DNA of 64,000 nt from Jiangella endophytica (GTDB taxonomy: Bacteria; Actinomycetota; Actinomycetes; Jiangellales; Jiangellaceae), in the NCBI RefSeq assembly GCF_003427025.1, contig NZ_QVAI01000004.1:372001-436000 (forward strand), in the 5' to 3' direction. The position numbers were made by a program, and so were the translations under genes. Shown one piece after another: positions 23,312-31,784 of the stretch. The notes below the pieces were generated by a model. That model saw only the letters and a program-made list of their open reading frames with translations, did not search any database and was not told the origin of the DNA. Positions within the stretch are counted from its first letter, which is position 1. Each line of letters starts with the position of its first letter.

Positions 23312-25933
23312 ATGGCCGACGATGGCGGCTCCGCCTGGCTGCGCCCGTCGCGCCGCGCGTCGTCGTTGTTCAAGTCGAAGCTGCGGGCACCGGCGCGGCC
23401 GGACCATTACGTGCGCCGCGTCCGGCTCATCGCGCTCATGGACGACGCGGTCAGGGCGCCGCTCACGGTGGTGGTCGCGCCGGCCGGCGCCGGCAAGACA
23501 TCGCTGCTGGCAGGCTGGGCGGACGAGTCGGCGCTGCCGACCGCGTGGCTCTCACTCGACGAGAGCGACCGCGACGGCGCGCAGCTGTGGACCGGCCTGG
23601 TGGCCGCGATCGAGACCCTGAGCCCGGGCTGCGGCGAACACGCCACTCCCCTGCTCCGGCGGCCCGACACGCTCGCCGAAGGCGTCCGGCGGCTGCTGGA
23701 CGACCTCGATGCCGGACCGGCGGACCGCCCGCCGGCAGTGCTCGTCGTCGACGACCTGCACCTGGTGCACGACGACCGGCTCACCGCCGAGACGCTGGCG
23801 CTGTTCGTCCAGCACCTGCCGTCCTGGCTGCGCCTGGTCCTGATCTCGCGCCGTGACCCGCCGCTCCCGATGGACCGGTTGCGAGCGCGCGGCCGGCTGC
23901 GCGAGGTGCGCTTCGCCGAGCTGCGCTTCGTGCCCGACGAGGCCGAGCGGATGCTGTCGAAACTGGCGCCGGCGATGCCCGGTGATCAGGTGGCGGCCAC
24001 CTCGCGGCACGCGCGCGGCTGGGCGGCCGGCCTGCACCTCGGTGCCCTCGCGGCGCGCGCCGCCCAGGCCCGCCCGGACACCGCCCCTGCGCTCGACGCC
24101 GACCTGATGATCGAGGACTACGTGCTCCGCGAGGTCCTGGGCGCGGAGAGCCCGGCCGTGACCGCGGCCCTCACGGACATCGCCGTCGTCGAACGGGTCG
24201 ACCCGCGGCTCGCCGAGGCGCTGACCGAGCGGCCCGATGCCGCCGAACTGCTGCTGCAGGCCGAGGAGCGCGGGCTGTTCGTCACGCGCATCGACGCAGG
24301 TTGGTTCGAGATGCACGCGTTGGTCCGCGAGGTCCTGGTGGCCCAGCTGGCCAGGCGCTCGCCCGAGCGGCTGGCGACCCGGCACGCCCGTGCCGCCCGC
24401 TGGTTCGCCGACGCCGACGAGGTCCCGCTCGCGCTGGAGCACTGGCTGCGCGCCGGGCTGCCGCGCGAGGCGCTGCGCCTGCTCGCGGTCAAGAACCTCG
24501 AGCTGTACGACACCGGTCTCGAGGCCACGATCGTGCGCACCCTCGCCGCGATCCCGCCCGGGGTCGCGACAGCCGACCTCAGCGCGATGATCGATTACGC
24601 GTGGTGCCATCTCCTGGTCAGCCGCCGTGGCTTCCTCGATGCCGTCGACCGGCTCAGCTGGTGGGCCGCTCAGCCGGCGCACCGCGGCGCCGGCACCGCG
24701 GCACGGATCACGATGCTCCGCTCGATCGCTGCGACGATGACCGGCGACTGGTCGACCGGCCGGACGCTCGCCCGACGGACCCTGACCGACGCCGGGGCCA
24801 GCTGGTGGCGCGACCCGGTGGGCCGGGTCGGCTGGAACATGCTGGCCCGGGCGCTCGCCCTGTACGAGCAGTGGGACGACGCCAGCGACGACGTGCGCGG
24901 TGCGGACCTCGCGGTGGCCGGCGACCCAGAGCGTCAACTCGCCCTGGAGGGCACCCGCGCGTTGGGCGAGGCGCTGGCCGGCCGCCCGATCCACGCCGTC
25001 GAGGTGGTCTCCGGCGTCCGCCGATCCGCGACCATGGCCAACAGAACGGTGCTCCGCGCCGAGCTGGCCACCGCCGAGGCGCTCGCCCACCGCGAGCTCG
25101 GCGACCGGCCGCGCGCCCTGGCGGCGTCGGCTGAGATCGTCGCCACCGCGCTGGAGCCGGTGCTCTACTGCCGAGTGCTCGCCCAGCTCGACCTGGCCGA
25201 GGCACACACCGACGACGGCGACCTCGCCGCAGCCCACGACGCGTTCGACCAGGCTCGCGCCCTGGCTGAGCCGGACCTCGCCGGCCCGGGCGGCCGCACA
25301 CTCCTGGCCCGGGTGGCGGCCCGGCTGCAACTCGCCGATGGCGAGACCGAACGGGCCAGGCGCTGGTCGGACCAGATCGTCGACCCGTTCTGGCGGGCGG
25401 CTTGCACGGCCCGGATCCTCTTGGCCGAGGGCCACCACTCGGCGGCCGCGGAATCGCTCGAACAGGCCCGCCCGCGCTGCGTACGCCACGACGTCGTCCG
25501 CAACCTGCTGCTCTCCCGCGCCGCAGGCAGCCATGAGGCAGCCATCAAGTACGCCGCCGCGGCGGCCGAGCGAGCTGCCGCGAACGGCATGGTGCAGACG
25601 GTCGCGTCGGAGGGCGGCGAGATCATCGAACTGATCGAACGCGCCGCGTGGCAGGTGCCGCCCGAGTGGCTCGACCGCGTCCGCCGGACGGCGGTGCCCC
25701 ACCACGGCGAGGCCCAGCAGATCCGCGGTACCGGCGAGCCGCTCACGCAGCGCGAGCGCGACGTGCTGCGGTTCCTGCCCAGCCGGCTCTCGCTGCCGGA
25801 GATCGCCGACGAGCTGTACATCTCCGTCAACACGCTGAAGTTCCACGTCAAGGTCATCTATCGCAAGCTCGGCGTCCGGTCGCGGGCCGAGGCGGCCGAG
25901 GCAGCCCGGGCGATGGCCGGTCTGCGGCGGTGA
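23312..25933 (+). CDS. LuxR-family ATP-binding regulator (LAL, MalT-like)
   Basis: An 873-residue regulator of the large ATP-binding LuxR group. The Walker A motif APAGAGKTSL (57-66) and Walker B VLVVDDLH (143-150) mark the STAND ATPase; a long helical, TPR-like middle (about 330-790) follows. The C-terminal LuxR helix-turn-helix includes PLTQRERDVLRFL and ISVNTLKFHVKVIYRKLG. MalT-like proteins activate transcription after binding an inducer and ATP. ATG 23312 follows GGGGGAGGG with 8-9 nt spacing. Divergent from the ATPase-PPK2 operon and convergent with the SHOCT gene, it is the likely controller of this island. Confidence 0.9.
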   Translation: MADDGGSAWLRPSRRASSLFKSKLRAPARPDHYVRRVRLIALMDDAVRAPLTVVVAPAGAGKTSLLAGWADESALPTAWLSLDESDRDGAQLWTGLVAAIETLSPGCGEHATPLLRRPDTLAEGVRRLLDDLDAGPADRPPAVLVVDDLHLVHDDRLTAETLALFVQHLPSWLRLVLISRRDPPLPMDRLRARGRLREVRFAELRFVPDEAERMLSKLAPAMPGDQVAATSRHARGWAAGLHLGALAARAAQARPDTAPALDADLMIEDYVLREVLGAESPAVTAALTDIAVVERVDPRLAEALTERPDAAELLLQAEERGLFVTRIDAGWFEMHALVREVLVAQLARRSPERLATRHARAARWFADADEVPLALEHWLRAGLPREALRLLAVKNLELYDTGLEATIVRTLAAIPPGVATADLSAMIDYAWCHLLVSRRGFLDAVDRLSWWAAQPAHRGAGTAARITMLRSIAATMTGDWSTGRTLARRTLTDAGASWWRDPVGRVGWNMLARALALYEQWDDASDDVRGADLAVAGDPERQLALEGTRALGEALAGRPIHAVEVVSGVRRSATMANRTVLRAELATAEALAHRELGDRPRALAASAEIVATALEPVLYCRVLAQLDLAEAHTDDGDLAAAHDAFDQARALAEPDLAGPGGRTLLARVAARLQLADGETERARRWSDQIVDPFWRAACTARILLAEGHHSAAAESLEQARPRCVRHDVVRNLLLSRAAGSHEAAIKYAAAAAERAAANGMVQTVASEGGEIIELIERAAWQVPPEWLDRVRRTAVPHHGEAQQIRGTGEPLTQRERDVLRFLPSRLSLPEIADELYISVNTLKFHVKVIYRKLGVRSRAEAAEAARAMAGLRR

Positions 25934-25936
25934 CGG

Positions 25937-26140
25937 TCAGGCCGGCAGGATCCGGCCTTTCTGCCGCTCGAACTCCTCCGGCGAGAGCAACCCGCGCGCG
26001 ACGAGGTCGTCCAGGGCCTTGAGCTGCTCGACCGGGTCGACCACCAGGCCGGACGAGCGGCTCGGGCCGGGCAGGTCCGGGCAGGGCGGGCGGACCAGCA
26101 GATCGGTCTCGTGGGCGCGGGTGGTGGCGACACGTCTCAT
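25937..26140 (-). CDS. SHOCT-domain small protein
   Basis: A 67-residue protein whose last 33 residues are a typical short C-terminal (SHOCT) domain: VEQLKALDDLVARGLLSPEE followed by FERQKGRIL. The N-terminal half is polar with a Pro-rich PDLPGPSRSS linker and no membrane segment. SHOCT domains are thought to mediate oligomerisation. ATG 26140 has GGAG about 8 nt upstream and overlaps the stop of the upstream DUF6325-like gene (ATGA), so the two are coupled. Its 3' end is 3 bp from the convergent LAL stop. Function not known. Confidence 0.88.
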   Translation of the reverse strand: MRRVATTRAHETDLLVRPPCPDLPGPSRSSGLVVDPVEQLKALDDLVARGLLSPEEFERQKGRILPA

Positions 26141-26619
26141 GGCACCGCTCCTCCAGAGGGTGGGTCCGCCAGTGCGGCCCGATCGGCCAGCACGTCCTCG
26201 ACCCGCGACGGCGGGATCCGCTCGCCCGCGGCGATGCGGCCCCCGGCGGCACCGGCCGCCGCGGACAGCGGCAGCGCCCAGCGGTCCTCGGTGACGAGCA
26301 GCACCCCGCAGGTCCCCAGCCGCAGGGCCGCCGACGCCAGCTGGAGGTCGTGGTCGCTGAGGAAGCCGCCGACGTCGCCCTCGACGCCCCGCAGTCCGGC
26401 GAGACTCCCGACGTCCTCCACCTCGTGGACGTCGACCACGCCGTCCGCGCCGCGCTCGAGTACGACCAGGTCGAGTACCCGGACCGAGGCCGTCTCGACC
26501 AGCCGTGCCAGTGCCGGGACCAGTCCTCCCAGCGACTGAACGTCGGGTACCGACACGACCAGGTACGACACCAGGTCGGGCGAGATCGCGCTGCTGTTTA
26601 GCTGCTCGGGGCGGTCCAT
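26137..26619 (-). CDS. DUF6325/DUF1269-like small protein
   Basis: A 160-residue protein. YLVVSVPDVQSLGGLVPALARL followed by VRVLDLVVLERGADG and a C-terminal DRWALPLSAAAGAAGGRI segment resembles DUF6325 and the related DUF1269 stress-associated proteins; the family assignment is from memory of the pattern, not a search. ATG 26619 has GGGAG 5 nt upstream. The stop overlaps the SHOCT gene start (ATGA), a pairing common for such proteins in actinomycetes. It diverges from the arcB start across a 225-bp spacer with two dyads. The Gly/Ala-rich segment near 125-140 may pack against membrane, but it is not clearly transmembrane. Confidence 0.72.
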   Translation of the reverse strand: MDRPEQLNSSAISPDLVSYLVVSVPDVQSLGGLVPALARLVETASVRVLDLVVLERGADGVVDVHEVEDVGSLAGLRGVEGDVGGFLSDHDLQLASAALRLGTCGVLLVTEDRWALPLSAAAGAAGGRIAAGERIPPSRVEDVLADRAALADPPSGGAVP

Positions 26620-26750
26620 CTCATCTCCCACCGTTGCGCGATCCCACCATCCTCGACACGACCCGGGCCGTAGCGGCCCACACGGAGCGGGGTGGACTTG
26701 CGGATGCGCGGACCCCGGCGCCGTCCACGGCGTGCGCTCCCGCCCGGGTC

Positions 26751-26816
26751 GCGCCCACCCCGGGGCGGGTGGGCGCCGACCACCCACCTGACCGCCAGTC
26801 TCTCCGGTGTCCGGAG
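26751..26816. promoter_or_regulatory. Dyads in the spacer upstream of the arginine deiminase operon
   Basis: Dyad 1 at 26751-26776 has perfect 10-bp arms, GCGCCCACCC and GGGTGGGCGC, around CGGGGC. Dyad 2 at 26802-26816 is CTCCGG-TGT-CCGGAG and ends 14 bp before the arcB AGGAG. The spacer also serves the divergent DUF6325-SHOCT pair. Dyad 1 shares the GGGTGGG/CCCACCC half-sites of the dyad at 23194-23220 in opposite orientation. Probable regulatory sites; a leader hairpin is the alternative. Confidence 0.5.
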
Positions 26817-26844
26817 CGCTACCGACCGCGAGGAGTGGCACGCC

Positions 26845-27846
26845 ATGCTCAACCTCCGCAACCGGAGCTTTCTCAAGGAGATCGACTTCGAGCCGGCCGA
26901 ACTGCGGCATCTGCTGTGGCTGTCGGAAGCCGTCAAGATCGCCAAGTACGCCGGCAGCGAGACGAGGCGGCTCGACGGCAAGGAGATCGCGCTGATCTTC
27001 GAGAAGACGTCGACCCGCACCCGGTCGGCCTTCGAGGTGGCCGCGTTCGACCAGGGCGCTCACGTCACGTACCTCGACCCGTCCGGCTCGCAGCTGGGAC
27101 ACAAGGAGTCCGTCGCCGACACCGCGCGGGTCCTGGGCCGCATGTACGACGCCATCGAGTACCGAGGCTCCCGGCAGGCCGACGTCGAGACACTGGCGGC
27201 GTTCGCCGGCGTTCCGGTCTACAACGGTCTCACCGCCGAGTGGCACCCCACCCAGATGCTGGCCGACTTCCTCACCATGCACGAGTCGAGCGGGAAGCCG
27301 TACGACGCCCTCACCTACGCGTTCGTGGGCGACTGCCGGTTCAACATGGGCCGGTCGTTGCTGGTCATGGGCGCGCTGATGGGCGCCGACGTCCGCCTCG
27401 CCGGGCCCGGGTCGCTGGCCCCGCCGGACGACGTCGTCTCGACCGCTCGCGAGATCGCGGCGCGCACCGGCGCGCAGATCACCGTCACCACCGACGCCGC
27501 CGAAGCCGTCGCGGGCGTCGACTTCGTCCACACCGACGTCTGGGTGTCGATGGGTGAGCCGAAGGACGTCTGGACCGAGCGGGTGCGCTTGCTCACGCCG
27601 TACCAGGTCAACCGCGCGCTGCTGGAGAAATCCGGCAACCCGAGGGTGCGGTTCATGCACTGCCTGCCGGCGTTCCACGACCCGAACACCACGGTCGGGC
27701 GGGAGATGATGGAGCAGACCGGCATGCCCACCGGTCTCGAGGTCACCGGAGACGTCTTCGAGTCCCCCGCGAGCATCGTCTTCGACCAGGCCGAGAACCG
27801 CCTCCACACCATCAAGGCCCTGCTCGTGGCCACCCTCGGCAGCTGA
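26845..27846 (+). CDS. arcB: Ornithine carbamoyltransferase, catabolic context
   Basis: A 333-residue enzyme with the carbamoyl-phosphate site STRTR at 56-60, the SMG loop in DVWVSMGE (231-238) and HCLPAFHDP (272-280) with the conserved cysteine. Length is normal for OTCases. In arginine deiminase operons the enzyme runs in the phosphorolytic direction, citrulline plus phosphate to ornithine plus carbamoyl phosphate. The adjacent carbamate kinase and arginine deiminase support this catabolic role rather than arginine synthesis. ATG 26845 follows AGGAG at 26830-26834; no other arg biosynthesis gene is present. First gene of the arcB-arcC-arcA operon. Confidence 0.95.
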   Translation: MLNLRNRSFLKEIDFEPAELRHLLWLSEAVKIAKYAGSETRRLDGKEIALIFEKTSTRTRSAFEVAAFDQGAHVTYLDPSGSQLGHKESVADTARVLGRMYDAIEYRGSRQADVETLAAFAGVPVYNGLTAEWHPTQMLADFLTMHESSGKPYDALTYAFVGDCRFNMGRSLLVMGALMGADVRLAGPGSLAPPDDVVSTAREIAARTGAQITVTTDAAEAVAGVDFVHTDVWVSMGEPKDVWTERVRLLTPYQVNRALLEKSGNPRVRFMHCLPAFHDPNTTVGREMMEQTGMPTGLEVTGDVFESPASIVFDQAENRLHTIKALLVATLGS

Positions 27847-27858
27847 GGCGGGCTCGTC

Positions 27859-28803
27859 ATGCGCATCCTCGTGGCTCTCGGCGGCAATGCCCTGCTGCGC
27901 CGGGGCGAGCCGATGACCGCGGACGCCCAGCGCGCCAACGTCCGTACCGCGGCCCATGCCCTGGCACCCGTCGCCGCCCACCATCAACTGGTCGTCTCGC
28001 ACGGCAACGGTCCACAGGTCGGTCTGCTCGCCCTGCAGGCCGCCGCCTACGCCGACGTCGAGCCGTATCCTCTGGACGTCCTCGGCGCGCAGACGGAGGG
28101 CATGATCGGCTATCTCATCGAGCAGGAGCTGGGCAACGTGCTCCCGCCGGACCAGCCGTTCGCGACCTTGCTGACGATGGTCGAGGTCGACGCGGCCGAT
28201 CCGGCGTTCCAGCGGCCCACGAAGTTCGTCGGGCCGCTCTACGACGACGACCAGGCCGCCGGACTCGCCGCCGACCGGGGCTGGTCGTTCCGGCGCGACG
28301 GCGACAGACTGCGCCGCGTCGTGCCGTCGCCGGAGCCGAAGCGCATCTTCGAGATCCGGCCGATCCGCTGGCTCCTCGATCGCGGCGTTCTCGTGGTGTG
28401 CGCGGGCGGCGGCGGCATCCCGACCACCTGGCTGCCCGGCCGCCGGCAGGCCCTCGGCGGCGTCGAGGCGGTCATCGACAAGGACCTGGCCAGTGAACTG
28501 CTCGCGCGCGAGGTCGGCGCCGACCTGTTCGTCATGGCGACCGACGTACCCGGGGTGTTCCTCGACTGGGGCACGCCGGAGCAGCGGCAGCTGGATCACG
28601 TCACCCCGGAAGAGCTGCGCTCGCTGCCGTTCGCCGCCGGCTCGATGGGACCGAAGGTCGATGCAGCGGCGCGCTTCGTCGAGGCGACCGGACGGCGGGC
28701 CTCGATCGGCGCACTCGCCGACCTGGAGCGGATCGTCGCGGGCACCGCCGGGACGACGGTCGAGCCGGCCGCGGAGCGCGCGTTGGCGAAGGAGGAACGA
28801 TGA
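27859..28803 (+). CDS. arcC: Carbamate kinase
   Basis: A 314-residue amino-acid-kinase-family enzyme. Typical segments are LVALGGNAL at the N-terminus, SHGNGPQVG around residue 50, CAGGGGIPT in the nucleotide region, and [13 protein letters not shown]. It makes ATP and carbamate (ammonia plus CO2) from carbamoyl phosphate and ADP, the energy-yielding step of the arginine deiminase pathway. It starts 12 bp after arcB and its stop overlaps the arcA start (ATGA). Length matches bacterial ArcC. Confidence 0.96.
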   Translation: MRILVALGGNALLRRGEPMTADAQRANVRTAAHALAPVAAHHQLVVSHGNGPQVGLLALQAAAYADVEPYPLDVLGAQTEGMIGYLIEQELGNVLPPDQPFATLLTMVEVDAADPAFQRPTKFVGPLYDDDQAAGLAADRGWSFRRDGDRLRRVVPSPEPKRIFEIRPIRWLLDRGVLVVCAGGGGIPTTWLPGRRQALGGVEAVIDKDLASELLAREVGADLFVMATDVPGVFLDWGTPEQRQLDHVTPEELRSLPFAAGSMGPKVDAAARFVEATGRRASIGALADLERIVAGTAGTTVEPAAERALAKEER

Positions 28804-30065
28804 ACAGCTTCGGTGTGCACTCCGAGGTCGGCACGCTCCGCAAGGTGCTGGTCCACCGGCCGGATCTGAGCCTGCAACGACTCACCCCGGCCAACCACGA
28901 CGATCTGCTCTTCGACGACGTGCTCTGGGTCGAGCGGGCGCAGTACGAGCACGACAGGTTCGTCACCCTGATGCGCGAACGCGGCGTGCAGGTGTACCTC
29001 CTCACCGACCTGCTCGCCGAGACCATCGCCGCCGACGACGACAACAGGACCCGGCTGATCGAGCTGGTCGCGTCGGAGTACACGGTGGGCTGGTCGCTGG
29101 TCGACGAGATCCGCGCGATGCTGAGCGAGCTCAAGTCCGAGGACCTGGCCCGCCATCTGGTCGGCGGCCTCACCGTCGCCGAGTCCGGTCTCGACCTCGG
29201 CCGGGCCGCGGGCAGCTCGCTGATCGGCGCGGCCGCGGCCGGCGACCCGAGCGTGTTCGTGCTGCCACCGCTGCCGAACACCCTGTTCACGCGGGACTCG
29301 TCGTGCTGGATCTACGGCGGGGTGTCGGTCAACCCCATGTACTGGCCGGCGCGGCGGCGCGAGGCCTACAACGTCGGCGCGATCTACCGCGGCCACCCGA
29401 TGTTCCGCGACGCCGGGTTCGAGTTCTGGTACCCGCCGCAGGGCCGCGACGGGCGGCTCGAGATCGCCGACTTCGGCCGGGCGTCGTTGGAGGGCGGCGA
29501 CGTCATGCCGATCGGCAACGGCGCCGTGCTCATCGGGATGAGCGAGCGCTCGCAGGGCCGGATGATCGAGCAGATCGCCAGGGCGCTGTTCACCGCCGGC
29601 GCGGCCGACCGGGTCATCGCGTGCGTGATGACGAAGGACCGCGCACACATGCACCTGGACACCGTCTTCACCCTCCTGGATCGCGACAAGGCGACCGCGT
29701 ACCCGAAGGTCGTCGGGAACATCAAGGCGATCAGCCTGCGGCCGGGGCGGCGTGAGGGCGACTTCCACGTCACGACCGAACCGGACTTCGTCGCAGCGGT
29801 CGCCGACGCACTCGACGTGCCGAAGCTGCACGTCGTCGAGACCGGCGGCGACGCCTACCAGCAGGAGCGGGAGCAGTGGGACGACGGCAACAACGTCGTC
29901 GCGCTCTCCCCCGGTGTGGTCGTCGCCTACGAACGCAACACCCACACGATCGCGAAGATGCGCCGGGCCGGCGTCGAGGTGCTCGAGATCGAGGGCTTCG
30001 AGCTCGGCAAGGGCCGCGGCGGCGGGCACTGCATGACCTGCCCGCTCGAGCGTGACGCGATCTAG
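28800..30065 (+). CDS. arcA: Arginine deiminase
   Basis: A 421-residue enzyme that converts arginine to citrulline and ammonia. Seen: [20 protein letters not shown] at the start, [38 protein letters not shown] and the catalytic cysteine C411 in [10 protein letters not shown]. Length and motif order are canonical. ATG 28800 overlaps the arcC stop and has AAGGAGG just upstream, so it is efficiently coupled. With arcB and arcC it completes a three-enzyme pathway giving one ATP per arginine without oxygen. Putative transporters follow. Confidence 0.97.
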   Translation: MNSFGVHSEVGTLRKVLVHRPDLSLQRLTPANHDDLLFDDVLWVERAQYEHDRFVTLMRERGVQVYLLTDLLAETIAADDDNRTRLIELVASEYTVGWSLVDEIRAMLSELKSEDLARHLVGGLTVAESGLDLGRAAGSSLIGAAAAGDPSVFVLPPLPNTLFTRDSSCWIYGGVSVNPMYWPARRREAYNVGAIYRGHPMFRDAGFEFWYPPQGRDGRLEIADFGRASLEGGDVMPIGNGAVLIGMSERSQGRMIEQIARALFTAGAADRVIACVMTKDRAHMHLDTVFTLLDRDKATAYPKVVGNIKAISLRPGRREGDFHVTTEPDFVAAVADALDVPKLHVVETGGDAYQQEREQWDDGNNVVALSPGVVVAYERNTHTIAKMRRAGVEVLEIEGFELGKGRGGGHCMTCPLERDAI

Positions 30066-30074
30066 GCGGCCGCC

Positions 30075-30221
30075 GTGAGCACGGGGATGCGCTGGCTGGT
30101 CGCGATCATCGTCGCGGCCGCCATCGTGGCGCTGGTCGCCTACGCCCGCAATCCGGCCAAGGCCGGCCGGAGCCTGGACGACGCCGTGGCCGAGGGCTCG
30201 GTCGCGACGGCGGCGCCCTGA
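30075..30221 (+). CDS. 48-residue putative single-pass membrane protein
   Basis: A short frame, starting GTG 30075 (or ATG 30087), encodes MSTGMRWLVAIIVAAAIVAL, then VAYARNPAKAGRSLDDAVAE and GSVATAAP. Residues 7-22 form one hydrophobic helix, followed by a basic, positively charged stretch (R25, K29, R32), which would place the tail inside. A weak AGGCGG lies 5 nt upstream. It fits, without overlap, between arcA (ends 30065) and the NhaC-type gene (starts 30240), both in the same direction, so cotranscription is likely. No family recognised; a small partner of the transporters is a guess. Confidence 0.5.
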   Translation: MSTGMRWLVAIIVAAAIVALVAYARNPAKAGRSLDDAVAEGSVATAAP

Positions 30222-30239
30222 TCGGCGGCGGACACCGAC

Positions 30240-31784
30240 ATGGCAGCCGACGACGCCGTACCCGAGGAGCGGACGCGACCACGCCCGCCCAGCCTGCTCG
30301 ACGCCGTGGCGCCGGTCGTCGTGCTGGTGGTCCTGCTGACGCTCACCATCGTGCTGTTCGGCATCGACGCCGCCGCCGGGCCGCTGCAGGTGGCGCTGCT
30401 GGCCAGTGCGGTGTTCGCCGGCCTGGTCGCGCTGAAGAACGGGCACACCGTCGCCGCCGTCCGCGACGCGGCCATCGGCGGCGTGACGTCGGCGCTGGGC
30501 GCGGTCTTCATCCTGCTGGCCGTCGGCGCGATGATCGGCACCTGGAACATGGCCGGCGTCATCCCCACGGTGGTGTCGTACGGCCTGCTGTTCCTCGTCC
30601 CGGCCATCTTCTACGCCGCGGTGGCCGCGATCTGCGCGCTCGTCGGCGCCGTCACCGGCAGCTCCTGGACGACGGCCGCCACCCTGGGCGTCGCGTTCAC
30701 CGGGATGGCGCCGATCCTCGGCATGTCGACCGCGATCACCGCGGGCGCCGTCGTGTCCGGGGCGTACATGGGCGACAAGATGTCGCCGCTGTCGGAGACC
30801 ACGGTGCTGGTGCCCAGCCTGGTCGGCGGCGTCACGGTCAACCAGCACATTCGTGGCATGGCCTGGACCGCGTTCCCGGCGTTCGCGATCGCGCTCGTGG
30901 TGTTCCTCGTCATCGGGTTGTTCGCGGAGCCGGCGTCCTCGGCCGTCGGCACCGACGAGGCCCGCGACGCCCTCGCGGACGCGTTCTGGATCTCGCCGGT
31001 GAACCTCTTGCCGCTGATCCTGCTCGTGGTGCTGTCGCTGCTGCGCACGCCACCGTTCCTGGCGATCTTCTCGGTCGCGGTGTTCTCCGGCGTGTTCGCC
31101 TGGTTCACCCAGCCCGACGCCGTCGAAGCCTTCGTCGACGAGCCCGGGCAGAGCCGGCTGCTGACCGGCATCGAGGCGGTGTACGACGCCATGGCGAACG
31201 GGTTCGTCGCCGTGAGCGGCAACGCCACCATCGACGAACTGTTCTCCACCGGCGGCATGGCCGGCATGCTCACGACGGTCTGGCTGATCCTGGCGGCGCT
31301 GAGCTTCGCGGCCATCATGGAGCAGGCCGGGTTCCTCAACCGCCTCATCCAGCCGCTGGTGCAGCGCGTCCACTCCGATCGCGGCCTCATCGCGTCGGCC
31401 GGCGGCACCTCCCTCGGCCTCAACGTCGTCGCCGGCGACCAGTACGTCGCGGCGGTGCTGCCCGCCCGGGTGTTCCGTTCGGTCTTCGCCCGTCAGGGCC
31501 TGGCGCCGCGGATGTTGTCGCGCACCGTCGAGGACACCGGCACCGTCACGTCGCCGTTGGTCCCCTGGAACAGCTGCGGCGCGTACATGACCGGAGTGCT
31601 GGGCGTGCCCACGTTGGAGTATCTGCCGTTCGCCGTCTTCAACCTGCTCAACCCGCTGGTGACGCTGGCCTTCGCGGCCACGGGGTTCCGCATCGAGCAC
31701 GTCGCGCCGCAGGCGGCGCAACCGGACGCGGCGCAGCCGGATGCCGTCCCGCAGCCGAACCGAGGAGACAGCCATGTCGAGTGA
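30240..31784 (+). CDS. NhaC-family transporter
   Basis: A 514-residue membrane protein with about 11-12 hydrophobic segments. VTGSSWTTAATLGVAFTGMA and GDKMSPLSETTVL are NhaC-family signatures seen in sodium/proton antiporters and in amino-acid exchangers of the same group. In the arc operon it may exchange arginine/ornithine or a related substrate, or export sodium or protons to offset ammonia release; the sequence alone does not decide. Its C-terminus carries a short AAQPDAAQPDA repeat, probably a flexible tail. The last 11 nt overlap the YfcC-type gene. Confidence 0.82.
   Translation: MAADDAVPEERTRPRPPSLLDAVAPVVVLVVLLTLTIVLFGIDAAAGPLQVALLASAVFAGLVALKNGHTVAAVRDAAIGGVTSALGAVFILLAVGAMIGTWNMAGVIPTVVSYGLLFLVPAIFYAAVAAICALVGAVTGSSWTTAATLGVAFTGMAPILGMSTAITAGAVVSGAYMGDKMSPLSETTVLVPSLVGGVTVNQHIRGMAWTAFPAFAIALVVFLVIGLFAEPASSAVGTDEARDALADAFWISPVNLLPLILLVVLSLLRTPPFLAIFSVAVFSGVFAWFTQPDAVEAFVDEPGQSRLLTGIEAVYDAMANGFVAVSGNATIDELFSTGGMAGMLTTVWLILAALSFAAIMEQAGFLNRLIQPLVQRVHSDRGLIASAGGTSLGLNVVAGDQYVAAVLPARVFRSVFARQGLAPRMLSRTVEDTGTVTSPLVPWNSCGAYMTGVLGVPTLEYLPFAVFNLLNPLVTLAFAATGFRIEHVAPQAAQPDAAQPDAVPQPNRGDSHVE

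Noticed and set aside
31705-31760. Repeated AAQPDAAQPDA at the end of the NhaC-type protein
   Set aside because: Two short copies only; ordinary linker-like C-terminal repeat, not a tandem-repeat locus.
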